A DNA stretch of 64,000 bases from Moniliophthora roreri. Its lineage: Eukaryota > Basidiomycota > Agaricomycetes > Agaricales > Marasmiaceae. The notes below the pieces were generated by a model. That model was not told the origin of the DNA. It worked only from the letters and a program-made list of their open reading frames with translations, and did no database searches. Of this stretch, positions 25,801 to 38,590 are shown piece by piece (position 1 is the first letter of the stretch; each line of letters opens with the position of its first letter). The stretch lies in NCBI GenBank assembly GCA_001466705.2, contig LATX02000200.1:1364001-1428000 (forward strand). Reading direction: 5' to 3'. Position numbers and translations under genes: made by a program.

Positions 25801-26820
25801 GTATCAAACTCGGCTTTTCCAATGTCTCCGTCATGGAACTTGACTTGAATGCTCCTTGGTTGTTTAGTATCATAGGGGAGAACGTCAACAACATGGGAAA
25901 CTGCGATCAAGATTAGCACAGCTTTAGCTGACGCATCGACCACTTACGCAAAACACTCTGCCGAGGCCTAATTCGGTCCTGATCACGACTTGACGCGTAA
26001 ACACTCATCATGTCATCAGAAAGTTCGATCCAACGCCGTTTGGCTCGTTTTTGAGGAAAGTGCAATACTGCGGGGCCGGATTTGAGGGTTCGTTGACCTA
26101 TTTCTGGATGACTGGATAAAAGTGAAGCGTGGAATGATAATCGATGTGTGGTGAGGTGAATGACACCCTAAAATAGCGTCAACGCACAGTGTGGTCAGGG
26201 AGCTTGAATAGACATACAACGATTGAGACACCTCCAACAAGCATCACACCATCGGCTTCCAATATAACTTGCTCCTGCTCTATGCCCTGTGCTAAGGTAC
26301 CAAACTCTTGAACAAGTAACCTGAGCAAATATGAGTGGTCAAAGAACGACTGAAATAGCATTTATTACCTCAATATCTCGTGCGAATCAAAGGTCCACGA
26401 CTCCGAGTCCTTTTCTTGCAGGGTAGAAGAACGATGAAATTGGATACCGTTTTCCACTGGTAAATCCTTGCTTCTCTCTCCAGCCTCCTCACTTCCCGTC
26501 TCGGACTGAATAGACTTGGGTTCAGAGGTTAAATCACCATCGACCCAATTCGGACCAGCTACATCGAGCTTTGCAGAACGATCAACAACGGCCCGTTCAG
26601 TGGAATTGAGGTGTTTCCCAATCAACCGAGTGAAACCGTCGGGCTCTGGATCGGAATCCCTCCTTTGAACGGCATTGCAGTTCTCCAAAACTTGTTCAAA
26701 AGCGTCGGCGTCGGCATAAATTCTTGATATGGTGGGTGGGGTAGTGGTGAAAGATTCTGTCGTACGTTCATCAAAGGAACGCTCTGAAGAGGACCTTTCC
26801 GAGGAGGGATCGCGGGGCAT
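22812..26820 (-). CDS. ATG26: Sterol 3-beta-glucosyltransferase with GRAM and PH domains
   Basis: The enzyme transfers glucose from UDP-glucose to ergosterol at membranes, and the GRAM/PH module binds phosphoinositides. In some yeasts the orthologue acts in pexophagy. The N-terminal 150 residues are disordered and acidic, starting [24 protein letters not shown] segment contains [17 protein letters not shown]. The PH half reads [18 protein letters not shown] and [17 protein letters not shown] second GRAM part ([16 protein letters not shown]) follows, then the GT1 catalytic domain: [40 protein letters not shown] and the nucleotide-sugar motif [18 protein letters not shown]. The C-terminus is [11 protein letters not shown]. 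Two unusual splice features are a 15-nt micro-exon (23920-23906) and a GC..AG intron after YNFSQ. Many further short introns exist. The overall product is secure, though not every internal exon edge was fixed. Confidence 0.88.
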
Positions 26821-27298
26821 GGTGAATTAAAGCGGTACAGTGCTGCGCATAGGTGGGGGAGTTGCAAGTACTTGGTCAGCGTAACGTATGCGTATAAAAA
26901 AATAACCGGAGCATATTGGCTAAATTGTCGGGACAGCATTGACAATGCTTTCATGCCGAGCCGAGTCGTCTTGCTGACTGACTCCCACTGAGTCGCCTTG
27001 CTGACTGAAAACCAAGTACAGTTGAAATTCCTTTCGGCAACACCGCTATATAACCGACGTGTACCGGATTACCGAGCGCCAATCACCAACTGGTAAGTAC
27101 TGTCATAGCTTGATCATTACGATTCATACGTTTTTAACCAGAGCCATCATCGCGCTGCAGAATAAACTTCAAAGTGTCATCAAGGTAACACTTACTTCAA
27201 CATGGAAGATCCCAGAAGGTCCTGTCAATCAACATCGACGGCACACATGATTGACAAACGCCCATTTCCAACCCACTCCTTCTACTTTTACCTCTGGA
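26821..27298. promoter_or_regulatory. Divergent promoter: glucosyltransferase and first MFS transporter
   Basis: This is a 478-bp region between divergent starts. It contains a CTATATAACC TATA-like box near 27049 and the 19-bp tandem motif listed separately. A short upstream ATG (ATGGAAGATCCC near 27201) has a counterpart near 29891 upstream of the second transporter copy, so the duplicated unit includes the leader. Confidence 0.5.
26963..27008 (+). repeat. Two 19-bp direct repeats in a divergent promoter
   Basis: GAGTCGTCTTGCTGACTGA at 26963-26981 and the same sequence with one T-to-C change at 26990-27008, 27 bp apart start to start. TGACTGACTC-like sequence inside and between the copies resembles an AP-1/bZIP-type half-site arrangement. 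The repeat is seen; any regulator is inferred. Confidence 0.6.
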
Positions 27299-29206
27299 AT
27301 GTCTGGAACCATTGAATCGAAAGGTATATCAAACACCGTTGCAGAAATGGAGACATTGGAAAAGCGGGGAAGTGGCATCGATATGGAAGGGAATGTCGAG
27401 GGCGAGACTGCCATATCCCTGCCACCGACTGTATGTTTGTTGAAAACCCCAAAATTTGACTCGAGAGCTGACTGTGTCGCTCAGGATTCAGGGTTTCATG
27501 CATGGGCATACTTGACGGGTGCATGGATTCTGGACTTCATTATCTGGTACCTCTCTACAAAAAAAAACCTTCAAACCTTGATTCTTATTGCTACGCCACA
27601 GGGGACTTCCGCAGACATACGGTGTCTTCTTCGACTTTTATCTGTCCAGCGATCCCTCCTTTATCAATTCTGCTCCGGGTCTCATCGCCCTCGCGGGGTC
27701 TCTCTGCAATGGCATCCTCTATCTCTCATCGCTCATTCTTCTCCCCGTCATCACTCGATACCCGCAGCAGAAAACGACGGTCATGATTGTTGGCCTTATC
27801 ATCTGTGTTTCTGGACTGGTTGGAGCCGCCTTTGCGACGACGCCGGGGCAGTTGATACTCACCCAAGGTGTCATGTACAGTGTCGGCGGAAGTAAGTTGG
27901 AATTCACCTTCTTCGTATGATTGATACTCAAAAAAAACAGGCTTTCTTTATTTCCCAATGATGACATATCTGTTTGAGTGGTTCAAAGAAAAGAAAGGAA
28001 TCGTGAGCAGTTGCTTTATCCAGTTGTCTTCAGGATCTGATTCATCAGGCCAACGGCATACTCTTCTCGGGTTCGAGTATGCGACTTTCATTTCGATTCA
28101 AATGAATTTATTAATCAAGCGTTTCTAGGTCTCGGGGGTGTCGTTATATCATTCGTAGTACAGGTTCTCCTCAGACGCTTTGGGAGAAAGGTGACGCTGC
28201 TGTCATTGGTTGGTATCCCTTTCTATCTCCCCTGTCTGTGCGTTAAGCTGTCCAAAGGCAATATCATCAGTGATCCTCATAGTACCGTGCTTCCCGTTTT
28301 TGAAACCTCGTCAACCGATAGCATACATGGTTGCTCCTCGGCCAGTTGACTTTGGTTTCCTGAAACGGAATGCTTTCTGGGTACTTTGTTTCGCAAATCT
28401 CTCGCAAGGCTTGGGGGTCTTCATGCCATTCCTATATCTTCCCAGTAAGCAGGGTTCAATATTTCTCGGGACGTTGCTGTTTATCTCTGACTCACAATCA
28501 GAGTTTGCCTCCGACCTCAATCTCAGCACGACATACGGTGCCCTGTCAGTCTCATTGGTGAACGGTAATAGTTATCTTTATTTTGCAATGCTTCGGAGTT
28601 GAATGCTGTTTTTCTTCATCATAGGCTTCTCTGCTCCTGGGTTAATATTTTTCGGACACCTTTCCGATCGGTTCGACCTCCGCATCTCAATACTGCTCTC
28701 ATCTGTTGGTTCTGCATTATCGGTATTCCTCTTGTGGGGCTTCTCGAACTCCATTGCGCCGTTCGTACTGTTCGCTTGCGTTTACGGCTTCCTCGGTCCC
28801 AGTTGGTCCGCCTTGTTTCCAAGATTTGTATCTGCGAGTATTGGAGATGATCCGCGCCAGAGTTCGGTTCTGTTTTCTCTCTTCTTGGCTGGTGGGTTCA
28901 CAATACATGTTCTTTGGGTACTGATGATCATGTTCCTAGGGAGAGGCGTCGGGAATACGTTATCTGCTTCTGTCTCAGTTGGACTCCTGCATCTGTCATC
29001 CTTGACGGATAAATCGATATTCGGGTACGGGCTAAAGGGATACGTGAGTGTCTCGTTCCATATTACTATCATCATTGGGATGTCGACCTGGTCTGTTTCA
29101 GGGACCTCTAATATTATTCACTGGGGCAACTTTACTTCTCAGTGCAACGGGCATTTTGTTTCAGGGCCTGAATCCGTCATACAAGCGATCGAATGGCAGC
29201 AAGTAG
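27299..29206 (+). CDS. MFS transporter, monocarboxylate-permease type (copy A)
   Basis: Family members move monocarboxylates or related small organic anions across the plasma membrane. The substrate here is unknown. About ten exons can be joined. After an acidic cytosolic N-terminus come DSGFHAWAYLTGAWILDFII, the family block GLPQTYGVFFDFYLS, GLIALAGSLCNGILYLSSLI, LYFPMMTYLFEWF, FLKRNAFWVLCFANLSQGLG, the mid-protein motif GLIFFGHLSDRFDLR, YGFLGPSWSALFPRF and GRGVGN. A last helix reads GPLILFTGATLLLSATGIL before the stop at 29206. Twelve hydrophobic segments fit the fold. Two splice choices are possible after LLSL near 28205, both in frame. The gene is duplicated downstream as copy B with nearly the same exon plan. 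Confidence 0.85.
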
Positions 29207-29986
29207 ATCATTGGCGGACACCTGGCAATCTCAAGGCAATCTCCCGTGAGCGTGCTTATTCGCTTTCTAACGACGACATCCTGCTGATCGAGCGTTGGGT
29301 GATCATCGCGGGCTATACAGTTGGAATTCATATCACAAAGATCTTTTCGCACCTTCAATGAAAGAAGTTTGTTGAAATTGGCTATCACGCGCATAAGAAG
29401 TTTGAATTCTGTCAATGATACTCTGATCTCAGTTGGGCCTGTGCTGGCGGCCGATCCACACTGACCAGTGACAACTAGAAATAGTTTATGGAATGAGGTA
29501 CAAAGCTAAATTGTCACTGAGTAGGTGAACTGATGGATTGGGCCCGTAGTATTATTAACTGTTGAACAGATTTCGTGCAGACCACCATATCTGCAATAGG
29601 CGAGGGGGGCTATCTTGATTTCTGGACGTAGAATTCGAGGCTAGTATTCCTATTTAGTATGTCGCCTAGTTATGTAGAATATTCATCACTCCGTATCTCC
29701 ACGTCTTTCTTGACGTCGATAAAACTTTGCCGCGTGGACTCCCGAGCGCCAGTACATAATTTGCTGTATTTCCTGCACTTTGCCAGACTCACGATTTTTC
29801 ACCATCAGTGGCAGTCTTCCGGAACAGTCGTCGTGCGGTAGAATCAAGACCGGTTTCGAGGATATTCCGAAAGGAATTCGTCATTCCAACATGGAAGATT
29901 CCAGGAGATCCTGATTCCTACCAATCAATGGCAACTTGGCAGAACACATGATCGATAATCATCCGTTCTTCAAACTCACCTCTAAA
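29207..29986. other. Spacer between the two transporter copies
   Basis: The first part after 29206 still resembles the region after copy B (TAGATCATTGGCGGA is present after both stop codons), so the duplicated unit extends past the coding sequence. The right part carries the leader of copy B. An in-frame ATG at 29948 could start copy B 13 codons earlier. No other gene was seen. Confidence 0.5.
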
Positions 29987-31905
29987 ATGTCTGGAAGTGG
30001 AACCATTGAATTAAAAGGCATATCTAGCCCCGTTTCAGTAATGGAGACGTTGGATAAGCGGGGACGTGGCACCGGTTTGGAAGGAGATGCCGAGGGCGAG
30101 ACAGCCATAGCTCTACCGCCGACCGTATGTTTGTTGAAGTCCAAGATTTGACTTGATAGCTAATTGCGCTGATCAGGACTCAGGATTTCATGCATGGGCA
30201 TATCTAATGAGTGCTTGGGTTCTGGACTTCATTATCTGGTACTTCCCATGCGAAACGTGCCTTCAATCCTTGATCCTTATTGCCACATCGCAGGGGACTC
30301 CCTTTTACATACGGCGTCTTCCTCGACTTCTATCTGTCCAGCGATCCCTTCTTTATCAATTCCGCTTCGGGTCTCATCGCCCTCGCGGGGTCTCTCTGCA
30401 ATGGCATCCTCTATCTCTCATCGCTCATTCTTCTTCCTGTCATCAGTCGATATCCGCGACAGAAAACGATAGTTATGGTTGTTGGCCTTATCATCTGTGT
30501 TTCCGGATTGGTTGGAGCGGCATATGCGACGACACCGTGGCAGTTGATACTCACCCAAGGTGTCATGTACAGCGTCGGCGGAAGTACGTCCCGATTTACT
30601 TTCTTCGTGTGATTCTCACTCATATACAGGCCTTCTTTACTTCCCAATGATGACATATCTGTTCGAGTGGTTCTCTTCAAGGAAAGGACTTGTGAGCGGC
30701 TGATCTACTCATTATCTTCAAGATCTGATTCATCAGGTCAACGGTGTACTCTTCTCGGGCGCAAGTATGCGACTTTCATCCCGATTCAACGAACTCGTTA
30801 CTCAAGTAGTTCTAGGCCTTGGGGGCGTTGTCATACCATTCATAGTCCAAGCACTCCTCAAGCAATTTGGGAGAAAGGCGACGCTGCTATCATTGGTTGG
30901 TATCCCTTTCTATCTCCCCTGTCTGTACGTTAAGCTGTCCGAAGGCAATATCATCAGTGATCTTCATAGTCCCATGCTTCCCGTTCTTGAAACCTCGTCA
31001 ACCGATAGCACACGTGGTTGCTCCCCGGGCAATTGACTTTGGTTTCTTGAAGCGGAATGCTTTTTGGATACTTTTTTTCGCGAACCTCTCGCAAGGTTTG
31101 GGGGTCTTCATGCCATTCCTATATCTTCCCAGTAAGCAGGGTTCACTATTTCTCGGGACGTTGCTGTTTATTTCTGACTCACAATCAGAGTTTGCCTCTA
31201 ATCTCAATCTCAGCACGACATACGGTGCCCTGTCGGTCTCGTTAGTGAATGGTACTACCCATTGGTTTGCAATGCTTCGGCTTTAAATGTCATACTGCTT
31301 TTCTTTGTAGGCTTGTCCGCTCCCGGGTTAATATTTTTCGGATACCTTTCCGATCGGTTCGACCTCCGCATCTCAATACTACTTTCATCTGTTGGCTCTG
31401 CGTTATCAGTGTTCTTCTTATGGGGCTTTTCGAATACCATCTCGCCATTCATACTGTTCGCCTGTGTCTACGGCTTCCTCGGTCCCAGTTGGTCCGCCTT
31501 GTTTCCAAGATTTGTATCTGCAAGCATTGGAGATGACCCGTATCAAAGTTCGGTTCTATTGTCTATCTTCTTAGCTGGTAAGTTCACGTTACGGTTTTAT
31601 CTTTTTTCTCTTTTTGGGTAGCAATGATCATGTGCCCAGGGAGAGGTGTCGGGAATACGTTATCTGCTCCCATCTCAGCTGGACTCCTGCATCCGTCATC
31701 TTTGACAAATAAAACACCATTCGGCTATGGACTAAAGGAATACGTGAGTCTCTCGCTCCATATTACTATCGTACTAGGATGACGATCCGATGGATTTTAG
31801 GGGCCTCTGATACTATTCACTGGGGGGACTTTGCTTCTCAGTGCAACGGGCATTTTGTTTCGGGGCCTGAATTCTTCATGCAAACGGTCGAATGGCAGCA
31901 GGTAG
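29987..31905 (+). CDS. MFS transporter, monocarboxylate-permease type (copy B)
   Basis: This is a tandem paralogue of copy A, with matching exon order, intron positions and most residues. Differences include GLPFTYGVFLDFYLS against GLPQTYGVFFDFYLS, EWFSSRKGL against EWFKEKKGI, and FLKRNAFWILFFANLSQGLG against the FWVLCFANLSQG form. The last exon GPLILFTGGTLLLSATGIL ends with a stop at 31905. All exons stay open with GT..AG ends, so this copy is probably functional. The intron after LFSG uses GTATGCGAC in both copies. The start at 29987 corresponds to that chosen for copy A, and 29948 is an in-frame alternative. Substrate specificity may have diverged between the copies, but that is inference. 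Confidence 0.85.
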
Positions 31906-32702
31906 ATCATTGGCGGATACTCTCCTGTGAGCGTACTTGTTCGCTTGTTCACTTTCTAACAATATCCTACCAACCGGGCGTTGTGCGATCATTGCAGACT
32001 ATGCAGTTGTAATCATGTTAGCAAAAACCTTGAATCAAAAAAGGGTGATTGACTATCAGTGACTATCACGCACATGAGAACCCTGGGTTTGTGCTGGCAG
32101 GCTGGCGCAAAATGTCCAATGAGAACCAGAAAATTCATAGAACGCGGTGCCAAGTTAGATTGTCGCCATGTAAGTGAACTCTGATGGATTGGGTTTGTGG
32201 TATTAACGGGTGAGTAGGTTTCGTGCGGACTACACAACCACTAAGCTTGCATACACAATGCTGCGGGGGCCGTTGCCCTCGTTCTAATACCAGTGATGAC
32301 GCATGCGGGTCTGACTTCTCCATCTGGTTTCTCCATCTGATGTACTTGTGAGGTTCCTCAGGGTGACAAGCTAATTTGGAGTATTTCAATACTCTATTGG
32401 AGTCTCATTCATACGGTCTATTTATATATGAAACTGACCTTATGGATCAGAACAAGGGAGAAGCGGACGGGTACATAAAGATCGCCTGCCAACGCCCTCC
32501 AGGAGAGAAAAGACATTCTCCGAAAAGGTCATCGTTATCTGTAATTTTCATCCGGCTCCGACTCAGGGTCGAATCCGATGGGGCAACTTTCTTACCTTCA
32601 ACATCTACTCGATACCGTCGCCCCAGCGATCCACAAGGCACGGCAAACGTCAGCAAAATACTGTTTTCTTCAGGTTTTCGTGTATTGACTGTTTTGCAGG
32701 CA
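31906..32702. other. Intergenic stretch after transporter copy B
   Basis: Left part: duplicated 3' flank. Right part (32,376-32,702): an open plus-strand frame with no family similarity, which may include an undetermined first exon or leader of the next gene. A GCAG acceptor lies at 32699-32702. Confidence 0.35.
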
Positions 32703-34264
32703 GGTGAATCAGTTTGCCAACGTTTCAAGAATCAGTGCGCAAAACTCCTTCAATCCTGGTCATCAAGCAGCCTGCTGAATTTACGAGCAGCACTCCTTCT
32801 CTATGATATCCTTCTAAACCTCGACCGTGAAAAAAGACTCGTTTGGGACGCGAAATTCGGATTTTCATCCTTACTGTATTATGTCTTGCGATACCCTGTG
32901 ATCGCCTTTCAGTTCTTTACTATTTTTCTTTCTCCCACTTTACCTCAGGTACGTGGCTTTTCTCAGCCCTGGTTAATAACTGATGCATTTTCTCCGCAGT
33001 ACGTGTGCTCGTTCATGAAATGGAACTATATCTGACCGAACCACTCAAGCTGTGACGCACTCTACAAGTTCACATTCACGATCTCTATTACCTTGACACG
33101 GATTGCAATTTGTGGTAGGTCCCCAACTTGGCTCGCGCTTAGAACTTTCTGACTACGGCACTGACAGCATCCTTCATTCTTCGTGTCTATGCCGTTCTCC
33201 CGAAAGGAATAGGCTGCTACATGGCATGTGCATTTCTGTCAGCTGTAGGAATGCTCAGTGTAGCCCTGGACATCGTTCAGACGACTGAGCAGTCATGCCA
33301 TCAATCCTCCAGTCCAATGTGAGTGATATTCATCTAGGGCTAGGGTAAAGAATTAAAATGCTCACGACACTCGTTTTATAGATGTAGGTTCAAGGCATAG
33401 CTTCAGCCCCATTATTTCTATTCTGATAGGTACATTTGACAGGGCTGGTCCTCACGTTTATTTGCTTGATATGTTTCGACGTTATATCAACTGCACTCAT
33501 GTCTTGGGGCATATTCTGTCTTCTGAAGGACGAGAACGAGGGATTGCGCGGGATGACTGTACGCAGGCTCAGGCGACGGTGGAGATTGCCCGCGATTATT
33601 ATGAGGTCTGGAATTCTGTATTACTTGTGAGTCATCAGTTTTCTCCTGTGTGACGACGTACCCACTGCGCTTCCAGGGTCATCACTGGACTGCAGCTCGG
33701 TGCTGTTATATTATACTGGGTGAGCAGCTTGTCATTTTCTGGAGGTTTTTCATTTGCCGATAGGTCTTTGACGTTCTTTGAACCGTGATACAGTTACCCC
33801 AGGTGAGACTAATATAGCTAGTGTGTCTTGAGCGCTCCCTGACACTGTTGAACAGGGCGTATATAGTCTCGTCTTGAATAACTACCTAACACCGTAAGTG
33901 CTATGAACGCCGCACGGTCACTGCTCACGACTTAACTATGTTAATATTCCGCAGACTTTCGACGATTCTTGTGTCACGTTTCCTCCTTGACCTGCGGGAG
34001 CTGGTGAACAAAGAGCCCGACTACCAATCCAGTCTAGAGTTGGGTATGCAATTTGCCTCACCGTCAGGTCCAAGAGATTCTCACAGTAAGACGGTGACGA
34101 TGGGATGGATGGACGAATTTGAATTCGAGGCGCGTCAGTTCACCAAATCGCAGCAGTATCTTGAGCCGGATTATCATCTGAACTCAATGGCACGTCCATT
34201 GGAGGATCTGATAGAAAGAGGGAGGAGAGTCGAAGAGAGATTGGATGCGGAAGCCGGCCATTGA
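32703..34264 (+). CDS. DUF6533-like multi-pass membrane protein; start unresolved, possibly decaying
   Basis: The architecture matches the large basidiomycete DUF6533 family of seven-helix-like membrane proteins of unknown function. Seen in order: QVNQFANVSRI (32702-32739), LLLYDILLNLDREKRLVW, LLYYVLRYPVIAFQFFTIFL, CDALYKFTFTISITLTRIAI, SFILRVYAVLPKG, SVALDIVQTTEQS, GLVLTFICLICFDVISTALM, MRSGILYYLVITGLQLGAVI, LSTILVSRFLLDLREL, and a charged cytosolic tail ending GRRVEERLDAEAGH. Most junctions are GT..AG and in phase. The exception is after SPTLPQ (about 32949). Every acceptor that reaches the CDALYKF frame is either out of phase or passes an in-frame TGA near 33035. Either an unusual splice is used or the gene carries a lesion. 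The first exon with the ATG was not found. Confidence 0.6.
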
Positions 34265-34351
34265 CGGTTCAAGTGGATACCGTGCAATGTATTGTACAAG
34301 GTTCTTCGTTTTAACGCTACATTTGTGGCTATCATACACGAATGAATGCCT

Positions 34352-35297
34352 TCACAGGGAGGGTATCTTACCCGGCCAGAAGGCTGGCCCGCCCTTGTTC
34401 TTTTCATACCATGGAATATCGTGCCCAAGAATAATTCTGGTCTTGGGCAGTTTCATGAATGCACGCATACGTGCCAAATTCTCTTCAGAGGCTTTCTTAT
34501 CGAGGTGTGCGCAGCCCCCGGCGAATGCATGGCTGCAAGTCGATATCTTCGATTCCCCGGTGATCAACCTCCAATTGTGGGCACTGTCTCCACCTAACAA
34601 TACCCATCCGCCATCAGCAGAGGTACGCGCGACGACGTTAATGTGGCCCGGAAGATGGCCAGCCTAGGAGAATGTTAGCGAATTGGATAGCCTGAGCTGC
34701 GAGTTCACTGCTCACCGCATCTGTGATGTATAGACTTCCGTCACCGTAGAAGTCCAGTGCGCGAGGGAATGGTCCCAATGGTTTCCAATCCGGACCATAT
34801 GTGTCTAAGAACTGAGTTCGATCAATCGGTAGAAGGTCGCCTGCAAAGTAAGCATTGGGATCTGCTGGATATCCTGGTGTGAGGAGACTCTTTGATGGTT
34901 CCCCAACGAGGAAAGTCGCCTTCGTGAATGGCCTAATATCTCCGACATGGTCGAAGTGCACGTGCGAGAGGCATACGTAGTCAACGACTGAGGGTTCGGT
35001 ACCGCCTTTGATAAGGGATTCGGATACATCCTGAGGAACCTCAACCGCAAAGAAGTCGTGAATCCATTGTACGACTGCCGGAGGATGGTTCTCCCAATCT
35101 TTTCGGATCCCAAGGTCGAATACGAAGTTCTTGTTATTCTTGTTGTTCCGAAGGAGAAAAGAGAGTGACGGTCCTGTGGGTACATCTCCTGGTTTGCCGT
35201 CGTCGATGAACTCGACGGTTGGCAGCTGGAGGAGCCCCGACTCGAGGGCCGAAACGTCACAATAGGCTTGGTTGGGTGCGGGAGGTGGCAGACTCAT
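34352..35297 (-). CDS. Metallo-beta-lactamase-fold hydrolase (lactonase-like)
   Basis: This is a binuclear-metal hydrolase of the MBL superfamily, and many fungal members act on lactones or thioesters. Two exons (35297-34716 and 34663-34352) give 297 residues. The metal motif HxHxDH is present as SHVHFDHVGD (about residue 125). A second metal His lies in AGHLPGHINV right after the intron, and the third position is in GGDSAH. Near the C-terminus KTRIILGHDIPWYEKN carries the last conserved His-Asp. The phase-0 intron of 52 nt has GTGAGC..TAG ends. The protein resembles N-acyl-homoserine-lactonase-like MBLs in its motif spacing, but no substrate can be assigned. Confidence 0.85.
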
Positions 35298-36443
35298 TGC
35301 GGAGCTCGATGGGCTGGGAAGCTAACGGATAATCAAAGGTGTTTCACAGCTGCTTGCTTTATGGCCTCTCCATGATATCACGAGGCCAACGATTGGCTTT
35401 GACAAATCACCAGGCCGACCGGTAGAGAGGGAGTATCAAGGGAGTATCAAGGAAGCATTCTGCCTCGGCCTCCGTCAATCATCTGACACCGATAGGCTGA
35501 GAATGTCGTCACGGAGAGCGTTGAACAAGATGTTGAGCAACTTGAGAGGGCGTGTCGCAAGATGAGAAGCGTGAGAATTTGCTACAGGTACCGCTCGAGC
35601 GTAAGTAGCTGGGCAGACCACTGACTTCCGCACCGCTGCAAACGACCGTCTCCTACGATAGGGTCCTGTTATCAGCTGGGGGAGAGGTCAGCTAGTGAGG
35701 CGGATTTTGGCAGCGGTTTCGAGCCTGCGAAAGTTCTCATCAGGGGGCTACCGCTACCGCTACCGCCTGCACTTCCAACTCTGTTTAGGGACGCTACCAC
35801 TGAGCCTATATACCCAGAAGGAGTCCGAAGCGCTGGAACGACCTCGGACCGGAGGAACTTCTCCTCTCACGGCCTCCGAGCAGCTGACCGGGACTACTGC
35901 TTCAGCCGTCAGCGAATCCAGCTTCTTGACCTTCCGAGAGGGTGGTTTACGGTTGGGTGGACTAATTTTGCGGGATGGAGCTCCATCCCAGCCCTCGGCC
36001 CACAGACAAGATTAGAGGGACAGGGGCGGGTGGGTTTCCCCGTTCCGCGCCTGATATTTGTCGGTCCCATGCAGCGAAGACGAGGTTGGACCCCACAGAA
36101 CGGTCAATGCATCCTCTACTGAAGCGTATATAACTGAAGCACCGTCGTTCCGAAGGATAATGGGAAATACAAACCTTGTTTCACCTGTGTCATTGTAAGG
36201 TCGTGTCATCATATCCAGCTTGGCCCAGCTGAGACATTGAAGGAGAATGACTGGTCTAATAGTGAATTCGATGACACTGACAAAAGATTCTCATTATTTT
36301 CCGGAATGACAGTAAGCGACCCAGTAGTAGGTGGGTGGTGGGTACATGGATACCGTCAGTACATGCATTATTCAGCATCCTGTGGTGAAAATGCCCGACA
36401 TAGTAACAATAAGTTGTATCCACATCTAAGTACACATAATACC
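35298..36443. other. Intergenic stretch containing a 166-codon open frame
   Basis: This stretch holds the upstream region of the lactonase-like gene and the 3' flank of the DAHP synthase gene. A stop-free frame runs from 35625 to the TGA at 36120-36122 on the plus strand without an early ATG. It includes a CTACCG hexamer repeated three times (35748-35765) that gives a Leu-Pro run, then a Trp/Gly-rich part (GWFTVGWTNFAGW). I do not recognise it. It may be an old transposon-derived or pseudogene segment, or chance. Confidence 0.3.
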
Positions 36444-37763
<1,320 letters not shown>

Positions 37764-38161
37764 GTTGAGATCGTTAAGGGCTGATGAAGAGAAAGACACT
37801 ATAACATCAAAAAGAAACGTTGGGCTTTTATATCGAGCGTCCTGATCAAAACGGATGCCGTTACTTACTAGTATTGGCAATGACTTCGTACGAACGCGAT
37901 AGGAATGGAGGTCTAGTTAACCGAAATCACTGAGAGGGCAGTCCCAGGCCGAAAATTTCCTGGGTCCGCAAAGAAAGGAAGTGAACGGCTGGAGTAGTGG
38001 TGGCGGTAAGGTTCAAATTTTTCCAGTCAATTTGTCCATCTCTGATTCTGACTCAGAGTCTGCTCGGAGTCCATTCATAGTCGAGAAGAAAATTTTCGCA
38101 CGTGGTCAAAAATCACTCTTCCCACTCTCCTCCGAATACTCGACAGTCGTTCAACTTCAAC
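37764..38161. promoter_or_regulatory. Divergent promoter of DAHP synthase and TIM9
   Basis: A 398-bp region between divergent starts. No TATA box is obvious on the TIM9 side. A possible 5'-UTR intron donor for DAHP synthase (ACTA|GTAAGTAACGG on the minus strand, near 37872-37860) lies inside it. Confidence 0.4.
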
Positions 38162-38590
38162 ATGGATTTCTCAGGTCTCAACAGCGTCGAGCAGGCGCAT
38201 ATGAACAAAGTTATAGAGAAAAAGCAGGTCAGTCAGCGTGTAATTCTCAAGGTAGACCGTGTCTTATTGGTACCAGATGCAAGACTTCTTGAGACTCTAC
38301 GCCAACATCGTTGAACGCTGCTTCAGTTCTTGCTGTAACGACTTTACGAGCAAGGCATTATCATCAAAAGAGGTCACTAAACTCTCTACAATGTCCGACA
38401 GCATGCTCAAAGCCATTCTAGGAACAATGTATATTCAGTTGCACCGAAAAGTTTTTGAAGCATTCCGAGAGGGTTGGTTCCAGGTTCGCAGAAATCAATG
38501 CAGGTGCGTTGCCACTCGCTAGGAATTCTATGCTTAGTACTGAATGCTTTTTTTTTAGAGGCCATGACTGCAACGCAACAAAATTCTTAA
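38162..38590 (+). CDS. TIM9: Mitochondrial intermembrane-space chaperone TIM9
   Basis: Small TIM chaperones pair with TIM10 to carry hydrophobic carriers across the intermembrane space. Four exons (38162-38227, 38277-38372, 38422-38503, 38559-38590) encode 91 residues, the normal size. The protein starts [20 protein letters not shown], then [19 protein letters not shown]. Both twin CX3C motifs are visible: CFSSC, and CIFSC at the start of exon 3, which was found only by choosing the acceptor at 38420-38421. [15 protein letters not shown] follows. A second, longer open frame after exon 3 is an intron read-through and was left out. Confidence 0.95.
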
